A stretch of 64,000 bases of DNA from the NCBI GenBank assembly GCA_002081555.1, contig KV921238.1, positions 62,001-126,000 on the forward strand, given 5' to 3'. Of the stretch, positions 10,412 to 22,200 are shown in pieces. Source of the DNA: Protostelium mycophagum (Eukaryota; Evosea; Variosea; Protosteliida; Protosteliaceae). A model generated the notes under the pieces. It did not search any database and had not been told where the DNA came from. It saw only the letters and a list, made by a program, of their open reading frames with translations. Position 1 is the stretch's first letter, and the number at the start of each line of letters is the position of its first letter. The translations under genes and the position numbers were made by a program.

Positions 10412-12204
10412 ATGGCGGCCGCTGGCCGGAAGCATCTCAGAGAACACAGAAGGTCAAGAGCTTATTTGTATATTGGAATCGTCCTTGGCATCTTTCTGTT
10501 CTCAATCTGGGGAAATGGTGACCCTTCCACTTTAGAAACAAGGGAGACGTTGCCACATTTGAGATTCAAAGAGGATGGCACTTTCAAGATCTTGCAGTTC
10601 ACGGATCTACATTTTGGTGATGATGTGAAAACATGGTGGGGACGATTCCAAGATGTCTTAACAACGACGTGAGTCCGCACCTTTTATTTTCTGATGATAG
10701 GCGGCAGAGTGCAGATGTTACTGTTAGATTATGAACGTCCAGACCTTGTCATTTTTGATGGTGATGTCATCACAAGTGGGTGTATGGCATCAACTTCAAA
10801 TTTGATCACCGATCTCAAACCAACTCAAGACAGTACATTTGTAGAACTTTTCGAAGTTGTAAGATGTATTTTAAGTTTGTGCTTTGTCACAAAACATTCA
10901 CCAAAACAAAATTTTATTCACCGTCTAAGAATAGACTCTGGTCAATTCCAGTGTTTTTGTTGAACATTGTGGTTTTACCCTTCAACTTTCTCGTGAATAA
11001 CCGTAGAGAATGCGGTACGATACCGTGGAATGAAATTTTCATTTACGAGGACGATTATGTTAAGATATTCAATATTTCAAGGTCAAGGCACAGCTAAAGA
11101 TGAAGAGACATCATGGCTGAGAGCACTTTGGCCCGTCATATTGAGAGGCATCCCTTTCGCAAGTACTTTTGGCAATCATGATGCGGATCATGTTGGGAAA
11201 CAGAGACTTCTAGAGGTGCGGCATCTTCTTTTTAAACTGTTCATACTTCGTTCAAGGTTTATCTCAACCAAAAGATTTTTAAAACATTGAAAAACGACGG
11301 GATCTACAATGGTGTAGAACGGTATAAGATCTACAACTGATGAATTGTAGATCGATATGAAACAGCCGGGGTCCCAGACCCACCGCGGGCACAACACGAA
11401 TGGGCTCGACGGCACGATGAATTATGTGCTGCCAATATACAAACACAAAAGCGAAGAGATAGAGGCGATTTTATATGTTCTAGACTCTGGGAACGGAAGT
11501 GTGTTTTTGATTTGAGATGAATAACCAATGAAATTTCGATGAAATTTCGTGAATGGATCTGACGGTCATAGGTGACGCGTTGTTTTCGGCAGCTCAAGTC
11601 AAATGGGTTACGGATACCGCAAGACTTTGGGAAGGTTTGGCGGGAAAAAAGCTCTTCTCCCTTGCCTTCTTTCACATCCCCCTCCCAGAGTATGTCACGC
11701 TCTACAACCGTTTCGTAACATACGGTGATTTTGTACATTTTTGGCGGGAAAAAGGGTTGATTTTGACAGGGATGAAGGATGACGGGATCAGCCCCTTGAA
11801 AGTGAATAATGGAATGTTTAATGCCTTGAAAAAAATCGGCACAAAAGGTGAATATTTATTAAGAGCTCGACCTCTTTCGCTGTGAAGTTGTTGCCATAAA
11901 CCAAGACCATCTTGTTGTAAATTTGCTTTGATTGCTTGTGCTGTGACTTGTGTCTGTTGTTTATATATTTTCAGGGACATTTGTGGGGCATGATCACGGC
12001 ATCACGTTCTGCGGAGATCTAGAAGGGATCTCTTTATGCTACGGGATCCACACCGGCTTCGGCGGCTATGGAGGCTGGCCCCGTGGCGGCCGAGTGATTC
12101 AGTTGCATCTCGAGAATTCCAAGGTGGAATGGAGCACTTGGATCAGAAGGGCAACCGGCGCGAAGATCGAGAAAGGAGATGAGCACTTACCGTTGACAAA
12201 TTAG
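10412..12204 (+). CDS. Membrane-anchored metallophosphatase, Dcr2/PAP28-like
   Basis: Calcineurin-like metallophosphoesterase of the yeast Dcr2/Sia1 and plant PAP14/16/28/29 branch. MAAAGRKHLREHRRSRAYLY begins the protein, followed by one hydrophobic stretch (IGIVLGIFLFSIWG), so it is a type II membrane protein with the catalytic part in the lumen. Metal-binding motifs appear in order across exons: FTDLHFGD, DLVIFDGDVI, TFGNHDAD, FFHIPLPEY, GHDHGITFCG and GIHTGFGGYG. The first intron is 39 nt (GTGAGTCCG..GCGGCAG, phase 2). The stop is at 12202-12204. All five metal-ligand blocks are present. The perfect word TTTGGCGGGAAA occurs at 11636 and 11740 inside coding exons. Cellular substrate unknown. 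Confidence 0.9.
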
Positions 12205-12586
12205 TCAAGAAAAGATGCAGAGACAAGGATGAGATTGTGAATAAATTAAATTATGGTCTTTCTTTGGAGTAAGCACGTTTTTCAGGACATAGCTGTGATT
12301 TGAAACTTTCCATGATTAGAGTACATGTACAAAATGGACAGTATTAGGGATGGAGGAAGGGCGACAGGACATCATCTGATTGGTCTCTTTCTCTGCCAAG
12401 ACGTTCCGATGATTGTCACGAAGAATGTCTATCCGTACTGAGTCGGTTAGATGAGACTCCATACCCAGACCTCAGAAGGATGATAGAGGAAAAGACGTTT
12501 AAAACAACGAGGAAAGACCTAACCGTAAAAAATTGAAATTTCACCCCTTGTGATCAACCGCTCATCAAACCTAACACAAACGAAAA
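12205..12586. other. intergenic, no gene seen
   Basis: This gap holds the 3' flank of the phosphatase gene, with AATAAATTAAA near 12239 as a possible poly(A) signal, and the upstream region of the small secreted protein. Nothing else is supported. Confidence 0.45.
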
Positions 12587-12886
12587 ATGCACAAGCAATA
12601 CGCCACGATATTCCTTCTTTTCGCGCTCATCATCTGCGTCTATGCGTCCACTTCCCAAGAGAAAGAGAAGTTTAGCTACCCTTACCAAACCGAGATTGAG
12701 AAGGCAGCAATGTACTTGTACAATCACGTAGAGTACTTCATACCCGGTCTACAGAAGAGGATCTTCTATTTCGCCAAGTAGGAGAAGCAATAAAATTGAC
12801 TCTGATGATCCTCCAGATATGCCTACGAACAATTCTTTGGGCCCATCGAACAGAGGACTGGCAACAATTTGAAGTCTGAACTATGA
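12587..12886 (+). CDS. Small secreted protein, unrecognised
   Basis: Two exons. Exon 1 encodes MHKQYATIFLLFALIICVYA, a clear signal peptide, followed by an acidic/aromatic segment (FSYPYQTEIEKAAMYLYNHV). A 39-nt intron (GTAGGAGAAG..CCTCCAG, phase 2) leads to exon 2 with YAYEQFFGPIEQRTGNNLKS and a stop at 12884-12886. The mature peptide is about 65 residues, rich in Tyr and Phe, with no cysteine pair. I recognise no family. In-phase splicing and a strong signal peptide make a real gene likely. Confidence 0.6.
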
Positions 12887-13209
12887 GGAGATAAAGCTTA
12901 ATCTTTGCTGATTATTGCATTATTACATAAACTTTTCCATTGGATGCTTAAAAACAGCGTCCGGACACATGTGTCTCCATTAGTTGACATACGATACATC
13001 ACTGTAATGTTAACGTGTTACTCACAGAAACGCATCGGCCACAATCACTTGATTCGATTGCATATCCTGAGTGACAGTGGCAAAATGATGATGACAAGAT
13101 TGAGTCTCTGCAGCTTGGTGTCAACACTCGGAGATCGGCAACAAATGATTTTATTTCGTTCGAGCCGAGGGAATCAGGACGTTGATGGTGAGTTGTCTTT
13201 GTGCTATGT
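12887..13209. other. convergent 3' flanks, no gene seen
   Basis: This gap lies between the end of the small secreted gene and the end of the giant signalling gene. A plus-strand open frame crosses it but is antisense to the kinase exons further right and has no recognisable content. Confidence 0.4.
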
Positions 13210-16200
13210 TCAAAGATGTACGTGTTGTGTTATCCACCGGTCTTCTGATGCTTCTTGTGCCGAGACTCTCCTGGTTGGATTGACCTCCAAAAGCTTCATC
13301 AAAAACGATCGGCCTGAGAGATTCAGAAACCGAAAAGTCGAGGAAATTTCATCTGAAAAATCCGAAGAATTGGAGTCTAAAAATAGACCCACATTCCGGG
13401 GAAATCTGAGTTTTTCCGGGAAGGGGGTTGTTTTTTCTCAGGGCTTCGTGGTATTCATTCATAGACTTGTACTCTGCGTGTAGAGTGTGCCCAAATAATC
13501 TGACGAAAAGTCAGTGAAATATCGTATGGAATCAGATGAAAAGTCAGCGAAATATCGTATGGGATCAGATGAAAAGTCAGTGAAATATCGTGTGGAATCA
13601 GATGAAAACTCACAGGAAATAGGCGATGCAACCGCAACTCCAGACATCCACTTTGAAATAATCATATTCCCCGTCCCACATCTCTATCGCTACGAAATTT
13701 CAGTGAAATCTCTCGCTGAAAACTCCGTGAAATTTCGGGGAAAACTCACCGACGTAATCGAGCGTACCGGCAACGGTATTGTTTAGGTTTGAGGCCTCGC
13801 CAACATCCTTTCCATAGCCAAAATCAATCACTTTGAGCTTTCTCTTCATCTTGTCTGCAAAGAGGACATTCTGCGGCTGCACGTCGTTATTATATGACGT
13901 CATCACCATCAGAAATTTCTCGGAAAATTTGGTCATGGCAGAAAAAAAATTGCCACTTGAAATTCAAAATTTTTAGAAAAAGTTTAAATTAAATTTGAAA
14001 TTTTTTCAAAAAGTTTAAATTAAATTTGAAATTCTTTTTGAAATTTGGAAAAAAAAGTTGAAATTACCTTCAAATCACGGTGTGAAATTCCGTTGGAATG
14101 TGCGTGTTGAACCGCAGACAAAAGTTGTTGCATCACTCTCGCAGCTTGGATTTCGCTGAAAGTAGTGCTCTGCATGACGTCATCAAATAGTGTCCCCCCG
14201 ACACACCTGTACACGTCAGATTGTCGACATTTCACAGAATCGTAGACATTTTTAGTAGAGATATTTCGTGGTGTGTGGATTTGAACGTTTCCAAAAACCA
14301 CGGTACCATAGCGTGGGTTTTCACGGTAACTACCGAATATTTTGCAAGGTCCTGTTCCACCGCACAATAAAAATAAACAATAAAAATAAATAATAAAAAT
14401 AAATAATAATAAAACTTACAATTCTAATACGATATAGAAGCATCCTTTGTGGTGGTAATCGTCTAATACTTTAACAATGTTGGGGTGGTCCATCTTCCTC
14501 AACAATTTCACTTCTTTTTCAATGGCTTTGCGGATGAGTTCGTTGGCCAAGCTCTCACTGTCTACAACTTTGACGCACACCTGGAAAATTCAGAGAAATT
14601 TCGATGGATCTTCTTATGGAGGAAATATCTCGAAAAGTTGGAAATTTTCGAGAATATGCCAAATTGAAAATTCATTGAAAATTCAGAATCACTCACTTGC
14701 TCTTTGGTCTGACGGTTTACGGCTTGGAACGCTTGTGATGTCGCACCTGATCCCAACAATCTTGTCATGTCCACTCTATACTTCTCTTCTGGCTGGTTGT
14801 AGTCAATACATACCCGGAGTTACGGAGTTTCACCCGAAAAAAAATTCACTTGTCAAAATTTAAAAATATAAAAAATGTGAGAAATAATTTTGTAAATTTT
14901 TTTGTAAAAAATTCAAAAAATTCAAAAATAGTAGATAGAAAATTGAAATCCTGACCTTCCACTCTTCAGGTGCCTTTGTTGGCAGGTTTTTACTCTGTGC
15001 GTGGATGTCGAATAAAATCCTGTCCCTGATAGTCTCGCTGTGTGTTTTTTCTCCAACACTTGTAGTACACCGGGCTCCATTAATCACTGAATAAATTAAT
15101 TATAATTAAAATTATTATGATGAAATTTATTTTCAATTATTTTTTTTTGTGGAAAAGAGAAAAATGAAACCGAAGTGAATTTTCCGAGAAATGTGGAATT
15201 GTAGATGAGTACATTTTGATAGGAGTACGGATCTGAAAGTGTTATCTTTGGTCCAATTGGATGGAACATCTAGTGTGGGCCCAAAGTATCTTATCCCCTT
15301 CCTCCTGCATACCACAAACCTATCATTACGTCATCATTACGTCATCATCAAGTCGAAAGATATAACGAGAAATTTATTTTTTCTCTTAAAAAAGTTACAA
15401 TCTACTTTGCATAACAAAAATAATTTTTTTAAACGAGTGATTACCGGTAGTGTGTCATTCCCTCCTTTTGATAAGGCTTTACCACGAGGATGATGCTGTT
15501 GTCATGTGTAAGTAAGCTGCTGCAGTCTACAACGCTGGCCTCTAAAAATACCATGGTCACTCTGTTTTTGAGGATTGCCTCCGCCCTCTCTGTTCTTGGA
15601 ACGACATTTGATACGTTGAAGATCACCTGAACTTTCTGTGAATTTTCGTGAAATTAGAAAATTCGCGGAACTTTCACCTCGCTTCCGAGGTATTTTGCTT
15701 GAATTGCAAAGTCATCCGGTTCATTTGATTCGGCTTGGAAATGTCAGTGAGATTTCATCGAAATATCCACGAAAATACCTAATGAGTACATTCTCATGTC
15801 TAATCTTCTCGGAATTTTCTCGCCCAGAAATTTCATGAATTCCTGGAATGCTGGGGATGTGGGAACTGTTTATTTTTATTATTTTATTAATTTTTATTTA
15901 TTATTTAGTTTTAGAAATATATATGTTACTATTTTATTATTTTATTACTTATTATTATTTTAAAAGTTGTTCATTTGAAAAAATTGGCGGTTGTTTGAAA
16001 TTTGAAAATATCAAAATCGCGGTTCACCATTAAAAACCAAATAACCATCTTTGCGGCAAAGCCGCAACTCAAGACCAGATCCCACAAAAACATCGTTGTA
16101 GACGGAGTCCCCACCTCCATCCTGCATATATTTACTCTCGGTGTAGTAACCGTCCGGTATGCTTAAGAGCCCCGCGTTAATAACCCTGTTTGTCAATTCT

Positions 16201-19200
16201 TTTTCGCGGTTGTGGATGATAACCGCGAAATTTAAATTTTGGATATTTCGCATATCCAGGGATACAAATATACGAAGAGCTGTGACGAGTGTGTCTGTCT
16301 CAGGAACGGAGGGAAACTCCAGGAGGTCGTCGCCCTGGTGATTGTGAGCGTCTACAACGAGGTGGTTGAAAGTCGTTGTAGTTTGACATCTCGGTTTTCG
16401 GTGATGTTTAACATTTCGATCACGAATACTGAAAAATAATGTTTGAGTTTTTAAAAAAATATATGAAAATATAACGCATCTACATCGTTGTAGAATCGTA
16501 CCTTTTTGGTCCTCACTAGTGTCTTAAAAGCTCCCCTTTCACTTGATACTTTTTCGTAGGACAAGATAATGACACCGTCCCTCTGGTCCAATCCTATCAA
16601 ATCCAAATGTTCTATAAATAGATCAGCACCATGGTAGACGTGAAGTTTGTCGACACGTCGACATTTTACTGTTGTAGATCGTGGAAATAATGAAAATACC
16701 TTTTTGGTAGAAGTAGGTGGTAAACGGAGGGGGCTTCTCTTGCTCCACTCTTGCTGATGAATGTCTCTCTACAACTGTGTTTATTCCCTGTATATATCAA
16801 TTATTTTTCGTGGAAATTTCGTGGTAATGGAATTTTCACAGAATTTTCCAGATTTTTTTCGTCTTTAATTTGCAAAAAAAAAATTTCAAATTTACAGAGC
16901 TGCTAAACGCATCTACATCGTTGTAGAATCATACCTTTTGGCCCTCGATTATATGGTCGTGACTCTGCAATACTAAATCCCCGACAGAGCATATCGTGCT
17001 TGGTTGTGGATATCCTTCGAGTGCTGACAGCACCTGCGGTAATGTCAATTTTTGTGAAAACGACATTGTGGTTGTGGTAATACCGGTGTAAAACACCATA
17101 ATCGGCAATGCAAGATGACATTATTTTTGTGTGAAATAATTACAACACTTCTCGGTAGAAAATTTTCCAATTTTTTTTGACCATCTACAACGTTGTAGAA
17201 TAAGAGTACGTACCTCCTTGAGACCGAATTCGGCGGCTACGGTGAATATATTTTCCCCTTTTGCATTTGGTATATACGGATCTCCACCCTTTTCTAATAA
17301 AAATCGTACCGCAACCGTATTCGGTGTGGCACATGCTGTCATCATGTCAACTTTGACATTCTGGACAGGTCCTTCTTGACATTTTTGACAGGTCTTTTTT
17401 TATGTGTAACAAATACATCACGAAAACATCTGTGAAATTTCCGTGAAATTTCATACCCTGCCACATCGGGGTGTTGAGATTGACATCTTGACAGTTTACG
17501 TTCGCCCCCCGCTCAATCATTATTCCCAAAACTTGTACAAAAGAATCTGCATCTGGCGGGTTCGTACGAACCAAATAATGCAGCGGAGTTGCCCCGGAGT
17601 TTGACATCGACGTGACGTCAGCACCAAAGTCTAACAGCGCCTCGATCACCCGGAGATGTCCTGAAATTCCTCAGAAAAAGACGGTTGGGATATTGTAATT
17701 ATGGGATGATAGTCAGTTGTAGATGCCAAGCAGCAAGAATAAAATTATATTTAAAGGGGTTTTTGCAAAATAATAATAAAAAAAGCCTGTGTTGAGATCC
17801 GTTGTAGAGGGTGATAATGCGGCAGAGCCGCAGAACACAAAGGGTACAATTCGTGTATCTACAATAGTTACGGCCGGAGCCCCGCGAAACTTGCATGGTA
17901 GAATCACGATATTTTTTACTGCGGTTTCACCGTACAGCTCGCACTTCTATTTTTAGAACATAATACCTTTATAACATGCGGTGTGCAGTGGGGTCCACCC
18001 TACATCGTCTCTTCCATTGATATCTGGCTGGTCGTACACGTCATATTCCATGATGAAACTGTATTTTCTCAGAATTTTCTCAGAATTTTCGCAGCATTTC
18101 AGTCACAAAAATTTCCAAGAAAATTCGTGAATCAGTCGATGAAATTTCGTACTCGATCAATCTGGGGTTATTATAATCGGCAGCGATGTGGTACAAATTC
18201 TGCCCTCCTCTGAAGACGGTATCCAATGGCAACCCTTCTCGAATAAACTCGATTATTTTTACTAACTGTCCTTCCTACGAATATTAATATTTTTTCTCAG
18301 AAAATACTAGAGTACAAAATTGTTAAAAATTGAAATTTAAAAAATATTTTTAATTAAATAAAAGGTGTGAGTTATTTCACCTGAGTGGCGGTGTTCGCTT
18401 CGGCTTGACGTCTAAGTGTGTTTGCATCGAGGTTGTTGTTGCTGTGAGCATATTTATTTGTTCCAAAGAACCTGAAGATGTTATTTCTTCCAGTTGTAGA
18501 TCCCCAAATAAAAACCACTCGCGGTATCGTACCGTCTCTTCTCACGGTAGTTAACACGATGAAAATGCGATGAAAAAATTAATAGTTGTAGACGTACTTA
18601 GTTACGCTCAAGATCTCCCGCTTTCCTACTGGCAGAAGGACATTATATACTTCAGAGTCAGGTTCCACAGCGGGCATCGGGAGCTTCAGCTCCATCTTCG
18701 TCGCCTTAGCTACCGAGGACCACGCCGGTTTGTAACCGTAAAGTTCCGCGCAGTTGTCGACAAGTTGCGCGATGGATTTGTAGACACCTGTGGAGCCTTG
18801 CAGAAAAAATCCTCCCGGGCTAAAAATACGTCAGCTATGTCTACAACAGTGTAGATCGATCACGCCTTATTTTTCAAAATCATTTAATATTCGAAACTAA
18901 TATCTTTCGACAGATGACGTCACCACGCATCCCTTCTCATTCCAATAAAACCATCGAAATTTCAGGGAAAATTCACCATGGATTGATGAGGGTATGCACG
19001 GGCTTGGCTCTTTGCCCCAAGCAGTGAGATAATGAGTAATGACCACTGTGAGTTGAAGACAACCGCACTAAAAAGGATCTAAATTTACACGAGAGGAGGA
19101 CCTGAGATATCTCAGACATGTCGTGAGGGTGGAAATGGTGATGTCTCAGGAGATTTTCGTAGAAATAGACAAACGAACGGTGTCTTGCGGCGAAGCCGCA

Positions 19201-22200
19201 CATCGATCTGATTTAAATATTGATGAGATGGCTGTACATCTTTGCAGTAAAAATGACTGCTGACAACTTCACATGGTAATAAAAAACTCACCTCATCTGT
19301 CTGTTGTCTGTTTGCAGGGCCATAGTACCATATATATGTATCCAATGGTTGTTCTGTAGAAGACGTAATGTTGTCCCTGGATCCCAGTCTAAAAATAGAA
19401 GCTTCCGGGCCGGAAGAGGGCTCATATCTTTGGGACAGCGCAGCAAGTTTTCTATTCGATTCGACTGGCGCCTGAATTTTCATTTAGTTTTCCAGGAATT
19501 TTTCAAGTCTTTTCCCGCTGAAATTTCATGATGGCCTTTATTACGGCGAAAGATGACGTGCCATTACGTCATGATGTGGCTTTCTACAACTCATACAGCC
19601 ATATTTGACACAAAATCCACAGAGATGGAAAATCCATGAAAAATCCAACATGACGTCATCACAAAAATCCCATCTACAACTCACCTGTTCCTTCAGAAAA
19701 GTCTGCACCCTCCTGTCTTTAGAGATGTTATAAGCGATGGTTTGGTGCCTCCTGAAGGATTCTACAATCTCACCCAAGGCCACGATTTTGTTGTAATTGA
19801 TGTTTTCTCCACTCGAAAAAGATTTATCTATCTCTTCGATCTCTGACATCACGATGTCTATGAAATTTCAGTGAAATTTCGTTGAAAAATCTCGAAATAA
19901 TGGTCACGTGATTCGATGAATCATCATTCCCAACAATTTTTTGCCAGAAATAAATCGTTGTAGACGACCAAATATTCTCGTTGTAGATCGCCGCAAATGA
20001 ATGAAATGCCTACATAGTGAGGGAATGAGACAGCCGTCCGCCTTCTTTGTTAAATTTTGGTAAGTGTCCCACTTGCCTTCGGGATCTCTTCTCATTACGC
20101 TCTCTATGGTTGCCCATGACGACTTGGCCTCATTCGATATTTTCTGTGAAATTTCAGTGAATTTTACGAGAAATTTCAGTGCTTGTGATACAGCAACAGA
20201 AAGAAAAAAAATCCTGTTTACGAATCGAAAAACGGATCTACAATTGCAACTACAACGGATTATATGACAGTTCACCTTCCAAAGCCTTGTCAACCTGGAG
20301 ATAAAAGGAAGTGTTAATGCCTGATAGATCTCCATCACACCGTTGAAGTTATTCAATCTCATCAGGACCTTTCTCTATGTTAATGTACGCCATGATGTCG
20401 TAATGATAATTGTGATGATGTCATTAAAAAATGACAGATGTCATGGAAAATGACAAGTGTCATGATGATCATGAAGATGGATACTGACATCTGCTATCTT
20501 AATGAATTTGTTGACTAAGGTGACCCTCTGGCTGTTGTGTGACTGCTGCATGACCTCTGTTGCTATCCATTGTACCATCTACAACTCGTTATGTTTCACC
20601 TACAACGATGTTTTTATGACGTCACGTGATCACCAAAACATTAAAATAGCATCTACAATTGAATCTACAACGCGTGAAATCACCTTGTTGAAGTGGTCTC
20701 TCGCTGGGCCCAAAGAATTGGGATTCTTGACCCAATCCTTCTTCAATAAATCATTCAAATCGATCCTCTCATAGTACTCGAATTCGAGTGCTGTCATCTG
20801 ACATGCCAAGTAGAACTCCGGAATTTTCTCGGTAAATTCATGGTCTTTCAACTTGAGAACTTTTTTGCTCTCTTTGCTGCCGATGTTACGTTGTATGGTG
20901 GGGGTCAGGTCACGTGACTCTTCCTGCAAATTTCCGTGAATTTTCGCCCGAAATTTCAATTTCATTTTTGGAGAAAAATTTAATTTTAAAAATATTTATA
21001 AATTATATATCTATATCCATTCGTATCTTCATCACATAAAAACAAAAATCCCAAGAAATCTCGTGTAGATCTCACATGTGGTTGTTCCCAGCACAATCTG
21101 ATCGTATCTGCCCATTTTATGTCCATTGTCCGGCCGCTGCTTGACAAGTAGGCATGCCAACTTGACAGGAGCACCCTCACTCTGACATCTTCCAGATCCT
21201 CTTTATTCAAGTTGATCCACACTTTTAATATCTCCAAAATTCTGCGAAATTTCAGTGGTCGATCTCGTTGTAGATGGAGATTTCTGGGAAATTTCGTGGA
21301 AAACTGACTTGTTTTTGATGGCTGCTGGGGTGGATTCTGCGTTGAACCTTTTAAACATAAAATTGATCAACTCAAAAGGCTCGGTGAATTGTCTGTGGAC
21401 GAGCAAAAACGGGCGTAAGAACGGGTCATCTACAACGGTCATTCTCATCCAATAAAACACATCTACAACGCGAAAAAATGAGGAAAGGATGATAACAACG
21501 AAATTGACAAAAATCTTCTGTCTGCGCAGGCCAATCTCTTGTTGTAGTTGAAGGTCGCAGTGCTATATAGGTTGTGGCTTTGCCACAGTGCTATATATGT
21601 TGTCGCTTTGCCGCAGTGCTATGACTGTGTTATGGCTTTGCCGCAGTGATTTTTCTGGGATGCGGCAAAGCCGCGATGCTATGCCCGTGTTGTCGCTTTG
21701 CTGCAGTGACTCTGGGTTGCGGCAAAGCCGCATTGCTATACATGTTGAGACTTTGCCGCAGTGATTTTTATGGGTTGCATTACTATATATGTTGTGGCTT
21801 TGCCGCAGTTACTCCTGTTGCAGATCCTGTTTTTACAGATGATTTCATGCAACCTCAAAATGCCACTGCAGAAAAGCAGCAAGTGAAAATTCCTCTCAAA
21901 CTATGGCGCTCTACAACGATGTAAAGATACTCACTGACTGCAGCGGTGGGTGATAGAATCGATTCAAACAGGTTTTCTTTGGAGATTGTGTCCGCAGATT
22001 TAAAAATGTTAAATTGTTCAGAGGTACTTCTCTTCGGAACTTTGTCGAGATCTACAATGACCGATTTTCCTCGGACTATGGACAATATAGCCCTGAATTT
22101 TCTAAGAAAAATCGAGTTGTAGATGACGACCAACCTTTTTTGGAATTCCGCCATATCCAGGGGGTCGACCCCTTCCTTTTCTATTCTTGGCGATCTTGAT

